Source: Allobosea lupini (lineage in GTDB: Bacteria > Pseudomonadota > Alphaproteobacteria > Rhizobiales > Beijerinckiaceae). Taken from it: a stretch of DNA of 64,000 nt. Position 1 is the first letter of the stretch. Each line of letters opens with the position of its first letter. The stretch lies in NCBI RefSeq assembly GCF_900109525.1, contig NZ_FOAN01000001.1, forward strand, positions 496,001 to 560,000, given 5' to 3'. Both the position numbers and the translations under genes were made by a program. Of this stretch, positions 58,724 through 64,000 are shown in pieces. The notes beneath the pieces were generated by a model, which was not told the DNA's origin, did not search any database, and saw nothing but the letters and a program-made list of their open reading frames with translations.

Positions 58724-61177
58724 CTACCAGTGCCAGTGCGAGAGCTGGCTGTGGCAGTGGTGGTCGTTGTCGTCGTCATGGCGCGACTGGCCCCCTCGCC
58801 AGTCGTTGCGGCCACCACCGCCGGTATCGTCGTCGTTGCTTGCCTGACTGTCCCGCGACCCGTTGCGGCCGCCGCCATGGTCGTCGTCACCACGACGCGA
58901 TGAGCCGCCATCCCAGGACCAGCGGCCGCCGCTGAGGCCGCCCCAGCCACCATGGCCGCCCCAGCCACCACCTCCGGAATTCGACGGCGTTTCCGCGTCC
59001 GTCCCGCCCGTGCCGGTATCGACATCGGGGATGGTGATCACGTCCGGGTTCCCGCTGCCCGGTTCGGAGGTGTCGGGCGTCGTGCCTTCCCCGGTCGCCG
59101 GAGTCGTCGGCGTCTCCTCGCTCGGCGTCGACGGCTCGGCCGTCACCGGAGGCGTTTCGTTGCCGGGCTCGGAGGTGCCAGGCGACGTGCCTTCCCCGGT
59201 GGCCGGCGTCGTCGGCGTTTCCTCGCTCGGCGTCGACGGCTCGGCTGCCACCGGCGGCGTTTCGGTGACCGGCTCGGAGGTCGTCGGCGGCGTGCCGCTG
59301 CCGTTCCCGCTCGACGGCGTCTCGACCTCGGGCGAGGTGCCGGTCAGCGCCGAGCCGACCGAGTCGAACGGCACCGAGTCGATGCCATGCGCCTGCGCCA
59401 CGGATCCCGACACGAAGCTGTAGTCGCCATTCGCCGCATCGGTGAAGCCGGCCTGGCTCGTCTCGGTGCTGCCGGAATCGCCGCCCTGGCGCTGGAAACT
59501 CGCCAGCGAGACGTCGGCAATGGTCAGCTCGCCACCGTCCGGGTTGTAGTAGACATTATCGTGGATCAGGCTCGGATCGGTCTGGTCGGTATCGATCGTG
59601 TTGCTGCCGTCTCCGGAGACCTGGATGAAGTTGTTGTAGGTCTCGTTGCCGTCGATCGGATTGCCGTCCGCCTCGATCGTCGAGATCCCGTACTTGCCGT
59701 TGTCGAGCAGCGTGTTGTCGTGGATCTCGTTGTTCGAGCCGCCATGGACGAGAATACCGCTGAACGTCGTCCCTTGGACGAAGTTGCCGTAGATCTGGGC
59801 ATTGCTCGCCATGTTGTCGAGATAGATGCCTGAGCTCCAGTCCTCCGCAAAGCCGCCATCCTTGGTGTTGGTTCCACCGGTGTCGACGATCGTGTTGTAG
59901 CGGATGATGCTGCCGTCAGCGCCGGAGTCATCGGCCGAGAACAGGTAGATGGCGCCCGTATCGGGCGTCTGCTGTCCGGAATGGCGGATATCGTTGTACT
60001 CGATCGTGTTGCCGCCGGACTGGTTGTCGGGATCGTAATTGACCTCGGAGATGCCGAAGCGCGGCACGTTGGTGATCGTGTTGTGGTCGATCTGGTTGCC
60101 CGCAGACTCCTGCATGTCGATCGAGCCGTACTGGACGTACACCTCGTTCGAGTGGTCGACGGTATTGTTGGTGATGCGGTTGTCGCTGGTGCCGGCCGTC
60201 ATGGCGATGGCGCTCGACCAGGTGTGCTCGAAGCTGTTGCTCGAGACGGTATTGCCGCTGCTGTCGCCGTGCAGGGCGACGCCGACGCCGACATTGACGA
60301 ACTGGTTGCCGTCGATGACCACGCCGTTGGCGTCGTTCACCTCGATCGCCGCGGTGGTCGGGTCGCCCGAGCTCGAGGCGGTGTCGGTAAAGGTGATGCC
60401 CTTGACGGTGACGTTGTCCGCTCCGTCGATGGAGATGATGCTGTGGTCGCCGGAGACGACGCCGCCCTCGCCGGTGAAGCCGTCCGGAGCCTTGTAGGAA
60501 ATGGTCTGCGTCTCGGCATCGTAGGACCATTCGCCGACATTGTCCGGCGTGTCCTGGGATACGTAGTAGCGGCTCGCGGCGCCGAGATCGTAATTGGCCT
60601 CCGTGGTGAAGGTCATCACATTGCCTTCGACCGAGGCGATGGTCAGCACTTCGCTGGCATAGCCGTTCTCGGTGTAGACCGTGACGGTGTCGCCGGCCTT
60701 GGGTTGCTCGCCGTCTGGGTAGTCCGAGGGGTCGAACGCCATCGACTTCTGGGCGTCGTATCCTGCCGGGAGGTCCTGCCCCCAGAGCCAGCCGCCATGA
60801 ACGGGATCGTTCGGATCGACGTCGGGGTAGCGGCTTTCGGTCTGCTTCTCGCCGTTGACGGTGAATTGCTGGACGTCCTGCGCATCGACATGGGCCGTCC
60901 AGATGCCGTCGGAACCTTGCGTCCAGCCGCTGACCTGCGTGCCGCCGCTGATCACGACGTTCTCGCCGGACATCGCCACGATGGAGGAGCCGGAATCGGC
61001 GGAGGTCAGCTGCAGAGCATCGTCCACATAATAGGTACCTCCAGCGATGTAGACCGTGTCGGCACCATTGCTCTGGTGCATGGCTTCGACCGCCCGCTCC
61101 AGCGTCTGGAAAGATGAATTCTCATCCAGACCCGTATTGCTGTCGCTTCCGGTGGTCGAGACGTAGAATGTGGCCAT
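58724..61177 (-). CDS. Secreted right-handed parallel beta-helix protein, probable polysaccharide-modifying enzyme
   Basis: An 817-residue acidic protein. It starts ATFYVSTTGSDSNTGLD, the usual start of secreted beta-helix lyases and epimerases, with no signal peptide. Residues about 250-570 are a solenoid of coils such as VIDGNQFVNVGVGVAL, ITNNTVDHSN, IEYNDIRHSG and EIHDNTLLDNGKYGI, with many Asn ladders. Residues 633-702 are two 35-residue Pro/Thr/Glu/Ser repeats. The tail from about 730 is rich in Gly, Trp, Asp and His and ends HCHSQLSHWHW; no GGxGxD RTX motifs are seen. AAGGAG precedes ATG 61177. It precedes the type I exporter genes and is the likely cargo. The true substrate, perhaps the local exopolysaccharide, is inferred. 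Confidence 0.8.
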   Translation of the reverse strand: MATFYVSTTGSDSNTGLDENSSFQTLERAVEAMHQSNGADTVYIAGGTYYVDDALQLTSADSGSSIVAMSGENVVISGGTQVSGWTQGSDGIWTAHVDAQDVQQFTVNGEKQTESRYPDVDPNDPVHGGWLWGQDLPAGYDAQKSMAFDPSDYPDGEQPKAGDTVTVYTENGYASEVLTIASVEGNVMTFTTEANYDLGAASRYYVSQDTPDNVGEWSYDAETQTISYKAPDGFTGEGGVVSGDHSIISIDGADNVTVKGITFTDTASSSGDPTTAAIEVNDANGVVIDGNQFVNVGVGVALHGDSSGNTVSSNSFEHTWSSAIAMTAGTSDNRITNNTVDHSNEVYVQYGSIDMQESAGNQIDHNTITNVPRFGISEVNYDPDNQSGGNTIEYNDIRHSGQQTPDTGAIYLFSADDSGADGSIIRYNTIVDTGGTNTKDGGFAEDWSSGIYLDNMASNAQIYGNFVQGTTFSGILVHGGSNNEIHDNTLLDNGKYGISTIEADGNPIDGNETYNNFIQVSGDGSNTIDTDQTDPSLIHDNVYYNPDGGELTIADVSLASFQRQGGDSGSTETSQAGFTDAANGDYSFVSGSVAQAHGIDSVPFDSVGSALTGTSPEVETPSSGNGSGTPPTTSEPVTETPPVAAEPSTPSEETPTTPATGEGTSPGTSEPGNETPPVTAEPSTPSEETPTTPATGEGTTPDTSEPGSGNPDVITIPDVDTGTGGTDAETPSNSGGGGWGGHGGWGGLSGGRWSWDGGSSRRGDDDHGGGRNGSRDSQASNDDDTGGGGRNDWRGGQSRHDDDNDHHCHSQLSHWHW
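59072..59281 (-). repeat. Two tandem 105-bp coding repeats in the beta-helix gene
   Basis: Positions 59177-59281 and 59072-59176 encode two 35-residue units that differ at only a few sites; each begins TSEP, has ETPPV near position 7, and shares AEPSTPSEETPTTPATGEGT. A third unit starts with TSEPGSG and stops. The repeat makes a flexible, acidic, Pro-rich spacer between the solenoid and the tail and can change in number by slippage or recombination. Confidence 0.9.
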
Positions 61178-61268
61178 AAAGGGGCTCCTTTTTTGGCTGC
61201 AACACATTAAGTGATCGCTGCCTAGATACCCTTGAGGCCTGATTCGGTGCTACCTAAACCGGCGAGCC

Positions 61269-61302
61269 CTTACTCGTAAGGATTAGTCCGAACGGACTAA
61301 TC
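61269..61302. promoter_or_regulatory. Two abutting palindromes upstream of the beta-helix gene
   Basis: CTTAC-TC-GTAAG fills 61269-61280 and is joined directly to a larger palindrome at 61281-61302, made of GATTAGTCCG, AA and the exact complement of the first arm. They lie about 90-125 bp upstream of the beta-helix start, in a 282-bp gap that is richer in A and T than its surroundings. The likely meaning is one or two operators for a dimeric regulator. Reading the minus strand no T-run follows, so a terminator is less likely. Confidence 0.6.
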
Positions 61303-61459
61303 GTCTTGTTTTGGTTCAGTATATCAATGGATTAATTCTTGGCGTCGCCCGCCTCATCCTGTTGACGGATTGGCCTCATACGACCCGAGGCAGTCGTTTG
61401 CCTCACAGATCGGGCCCTCAAATGGCCTTATTCTCGAAACCAGAAGGCGAACTCGCCGC

Positions 61460-61768
61460 CTAAGTCAACGCGGTCGGGTCCGCCCCGGTTCCACCGTCTG
61501 AATGACAGACCGTCAGATGATGGTCGCAGAACCTGGCACTTGCAGCCAGGCGATCGACGTAGATCCGGAAGGCCGCCAGCGTTGCGACCGGGCGCTGACA
61601 GCCGTCGCAGATGACCAGCGCCTCGGGTGACAGCTCGCTCGGCAGGTGGACAGCGGGCGACCCGCACTCCTTGCAGCTGAACCCGCCCCCCGTCGATGGC
61701 GCCGGCGAAGATCCGCCGAGATCGGGCGCTGCAAGCAGCGCTGCATAACGATGCAAGCGCCGGCTCAT
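61460..61768 (-). CDS. Small Cys4 (zinc-ribbon-like) protein coupled to the Wzc-like gene
   Basis: A 102-residue protein of unknown family. Two CxxC knuckles, Cys32/Cys35 in CKECG and Cys54/Cys57 in CDGC, are 18 residues apart and look like a zinc ribbon. A second cluster, CDHHLTVCH at 81-89, has two more Cys and three His. There is no signal peptide or membrane helix. ATG 61768 overlaps the stop of the Wzc-like gene by 4 bp, so it is translated with it. It could regulate or tether the Wzc-like protein, but this is only context. A longer frame upstream is just the Wzc-like gene in another frame. Confidence 0.7.
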   Translation of the reverse strand: MSRRLHRYAALLAAPDLGGSSPAPSTGGGFSCKECGSPAVHLPSELSPEALVICDGCQRPVATLAAFRIYVDRLAASARFCDHHLTVCHSDGGTGADPTALT

Positions 61769-63933
61769 GCCGAGGCCTGATAGAAGGACTTGTAGTTGCG
61801 ATAGACCCGGCCGCGGTCGGAGACGTCGTACCGGCCCTGCTCTTCGAGATCGACGCCGTTGAGCACGACGCCCGCGACATCCAGACCGAGCTTGCCGAGA
61901 TGATCGAGCGTCGCCGACACGGTGCTCTTCAACGTGTCGTTCCATCTGACCACATGCAAAACGGTGTCGGCGTGCTCGCGCAGCAAGGCACTGTCGGCGG
62001 AGAGCAGCACGGGCGCCACCTCGAACAGGATGACGTCGTAGCGCGCCCGCGCCTCGCGCAACATCGCCTCGAACGCCGGATTCGAATAGACGTTCTGGCT
62101 GTCGCGCAGGCCGGACGCGCGCCGGACCGTGGCGACCGGGCTCGTTCCCGGACCGCCGGCGTCGCCGACCTGCGGCAGGCACTGGTCGAGCAGCGCCTCG
62201 TGCGGAAAGTTCTGGCCGAGCAGCAGGCGCCGGGGCGAGCCGTCCACGACCAGGACCCGCTGACCCATCATCGCCAGCACGCGCGCCATGGCGGAGGCGA
62301 CGAAGGACTTGCCCTCCCCCGGCGCCGACGAGGTGATCAGCACGAATTTGGGAGGATTGCTGGCCGGGAACAGCTCGGCCACCATCGAGCGCACCGCCTC
62401 CGCGAAGACCAGGCTCTCCAGCCCACCCGGATAATGCTCGAGATTCGGCAGAAGGCCGACGCAATTGGTCCTTGTCTCGGTGGCGAACTCGTTCTCGCTG
62501 CGGAAGCCGCGATCGCGCTTCTCCAGCAGGTAGGAGAGTCCTGCCCCGGCCATCAGCCCGCCCGCCATGGCCAGCCCCAGCAGCAGCGACGGCTTGATCG
62601 AGCTCGGCAGCGAGGGAATGTCGGCCGGCGCGACGATCTGGGCGATGATCGGCCGCAATTCGCTCACGGCGCTGGCCTGCTGGTGGGCATCCGAAAGCTG
62701 CTTCAGGCGGTCGCGTGCCGCCGTCGCTTCAGCCTGCAAGGTGCGCAGCTGTCCTTCCAGACCCCTCGCCTCGATAGACTTGGTCTGCAAGGCGGCGACG
62801 CGCTCGCGCAGCGCCGCCTCGGCATTGCGGGCGGCCTGGACGTCGGTCTCGATATTGGCGACGGATTGCGCCAGCTGCTTCTGCAGCCGTTCCTGCACCG
62901 CCGTCAGCGACAGCCTCAGCCGCTGCACGGCCGGATGACGCTCGCCCGACACCGCGACCATCTCGTCGAGCGCCCGGCGGGCCTTGCCCTCCTCGTCCAG
63001 CAACTGCTGGACCACTGGCGAACTGCCGAGATCGCTGGTCTGCGGGATGTTCCCGGCTGCAAGCGAGACCCGCGCGCGCTGCAATCGGGTTTCCTCGCCG
63101 AGCCGCGTGGCGGAGACTGTATTGAGCTGGGTCAGCATGTCGCGCAGCTGCTGCTGCTGGATGTCGGCGCCGTCCTGGCCGAGCTCGACGAAGCCGGTCC
63201 GTACCCGGAATGCCTCGATCTCCTTCTCGATCCGTCCCAGATTGGCGCGGGCCTCCTGCGCCTGCGCCCCGTACCACTGGCTGGAGCGCTGGGAGGCGTT
63301 CGCCGTGGCTTCCATCTTCCGGCGCAGATACTCGTTTCCGAAGGTGTTGACGATCAGCGCGGCGCGGTCGGGATCGGTGTCGCGATAGGTCAGCGTGACC
63401 AGATAGGCCTTGGTGTCGTTGCTGACGCCCAGCGACGCGAGCAGCCGCTGGGCGGCGATGTCGCGCTGGGTCGGCTCGGCGGCATCGCCGAAACCGGTGA
63501 GGTCGCGCAACGTCCTGCGCACAGCCGACGGAAAGATCAGTTCGGCCGCCCCCCCGAGAAGGCCGGAGGACTGCGTCCTTGTCTCCTGGTCGAGGCCAAG
63601 GCGCGCCGCGACGGCGCGCGCCGTCGCGAGCGAGCGGATGATCCGCGCCTCGCTTTCGACCAGCGTCGAGGCATCGAGCGCGACGCTGCTCGCCTTGCCG
63701 CCCCCGCCGCTGTCTTCGCGCGTGAAGTCGAATTGCAGCACCAGGTCGGCGGTGTAGCGCTGCGGCGTCACCATCAGATAGAGGGCCGCCATCAACATGA
63801 CCCCGCAGGTCACTGCGGCGATCAGCAATCTGCGGCGCCAGAGCATGGAGAGGAAGTCGAAGGTCACCACATCATAGTGCCTGGCGAGCGTCACAGGCTG
63901 ACGGGGGCCTCGCATATCGCTGAAGAGATCCAT
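61765..63933 (-). CDS. Exopolysaccharide chain-length/tyrosine-kinase-like protein (Wzc/ExoP family)
   Basis: A 722-residue inner-membrane protein. Two helices, about 37-57 and 475-495, enclose a periplasmic Wzz part with long coiled coils (about 200-440). The cytoplasmic kinase part has Walker A SSAPGEGKSFVAS near 530-542, but Walker A' reads VVDGSPRR (normally DxD) near 560-567 and Walker B reads ILFEVAP (normally hhhDxxP) near 633-639. A tyrosine cluster ends the chain: Tyr702, Tyr711, Tyr714 and Tyr718. It probably controls polymer length and export. ATG 63933 is preferred; a GTG nine codons upstream is possible. The small Cys4 gene overlaps its end. Confidence 0.9.
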   Translation of the reverse strand: MDLFSDMRGPRQPVTLARHYDVVTFDFLSMLWRRRLLIAAVTCGVMLMAALYLMVTPQRYTADLVLQFDFTREDSGGGGKASSVALDASTLVESEARIIRSLATARAVAARLGLDQETRTQSSGLLGGAAELIFPSAVRRTLRDLTGFGDAAEPTQRDIAAQRLLASLGVSNDTKAYLVTLTYRDTDPDRAALIVNTFGNEYLRRKMEATANASQRSSQWYGAQAQEARANLGRIEKEIEAFRVRTGFVELGQDGADIQQQQLRDMLTQLNTVSATRLGEETRLQRARVSLAAGNIPQTSDLGSSPVVQQLLDEEGKARRALDEMVAVSGERHPAVQRLRLSLTAVQERLQKQLAQSVANIETDVQAARNAEAALRERVAALQTKSIEARGLEGQLRTLQAEATAARDRLKQLSDAHQQASAVSELRPIIAQIVAPADIPSLPSSIKPSLLLGLAMAGGLMAGAGLSYLLEKRDRGFRSENEFATETRTNCVGLLPNLEHYPGGLESLVFAEAVRSMVAELFPASNPPKFVLITSSAPGEGKSFVASAMARVLAMMGQRVLVVDGSPRRLLLGQNFPHEALLDQCLPQVGDAGGPGTSPVATVRRASGLRDSQNVYSNPAFEAMLREARARYDVILFEVAPVLLSADSALLREHADTVLHVVRWNDTLKSTVSATLDHLGKLGLDVAGVVLNGVDLEEQGRYDVSDRGRVYRNYKSFYQASA

Positions 63934-63960
63934 GGCCTGATGCCTCGCCTGCGGTTTCAC

Positions 63961-64000
63961 CCGGGGATACCGATCGACCCGGCCGGCGCCTCGCGAGCGA
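63961..64000. other. Upstream edge of the window
   Basis: Only 40 bp remain before the window ends; no start, stop or promoter can be judged. The gene upstream of the Wzc-like gene is not visible. Confidence 0.5.

Noticed and set aside
61269..61302. Rho-independent terminator of the Wzc-like operon
   Set aside because: On the transcribed minus strand no T-run follows the palindrome, and it is 160 bp from the last stop codon; operator is the better reading.

Overview
The window is GC-rich, densely coded bacterial chromosome. Its gene content and order point to an alphaproteobacterium of the Hyphomicrobiales (Rhizobiales), probably Bosea-like: nuoA-N followed by birA, rnj, mce and a DUF1467 gene; tig-clpP-clpX-lon in one block; NuoE with a long C-terminal extension. 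The genus is an inference from synteny and protein style; no search was run. I see no prophage, insertion sequence or CRISPR array.

Regions. (1) 1-5.1 kb, minus strand: a cut exported protein, a periplasmic cyclophilin, an orphan alpha/beta-hydrolase-like protein, then DUF1467, RidA-like, methylmalonyl-CoA epimerase and RNase J. (2) 5.2-21.3 kb, minus: birA and the whole complex I operon, all fourteen nuo genes, with an extra 79-residue membrane protein between nuoH and nuoI. (3) 21.7-31 kb: an M15-type peptidase, tRNA-Asp and tRNA-Val, a MerR regulator, and the protein quality-control block lon, clpX, clpP, tig with clear terminators, then tRNA-Leu. (4) 31-40.7 kb: a Tat-exported multicopper-oxidase-like protein without its copper ligands, kdsA (lipopolysaccharide Kdo), MFS, queF, eno, EamA, a membrane protein, tgt, an ArsC-like protein and a phosphoribosyltransferase. 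queF and tgt both serve queuosine synthesis. (5) 40.7-45 kb: a frameshifted 2H phosphoesterase gene, the divergent pobR/pobA pair for 4-hydroxybenzoate, a GFA protein and an ArsR-SRPBCC pair with a striking double operator. (6) 45-53.7 kb: a dipeptide/oligopeptide ABC importer flanked by two M20 peptidases and a decayed M24 peptidase, with a divergent GntR/UTRA regulator. (7) 53.8-64 kb, minus: an exopolysaccharide-type locus with a Wzc/ExoP-like chain-length protein, a small Cys4 protein, a large parallel beta-helix protein, a type I secretion ATPase and adaptor, and a ManC-like protein.

Region 7 is the best candidate for something undescribed. A beta-helix protein of the polysaccharide lyase/epimerase type, without an N-terminal signal peptide and with Pro/Thr/Glu repeats plus a Gly/Asp/His/Trp tail in place of recognisable RTX repeats, lies directly before its probable type I exporter. 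Two perfect stem-loops lie between them and two abutting palindromes lie upstream. Several partners have altered signature motifs: ManC lacks the GGxGxR arginine, and the Wzc-like protein has changed Walker A' and B motifs.

Most start codons were moved downstream from the longest open frame on the basis of Shine-Dalgarno sequences, family N-termini and spacing to neighbours; the reasons are given in each entry.
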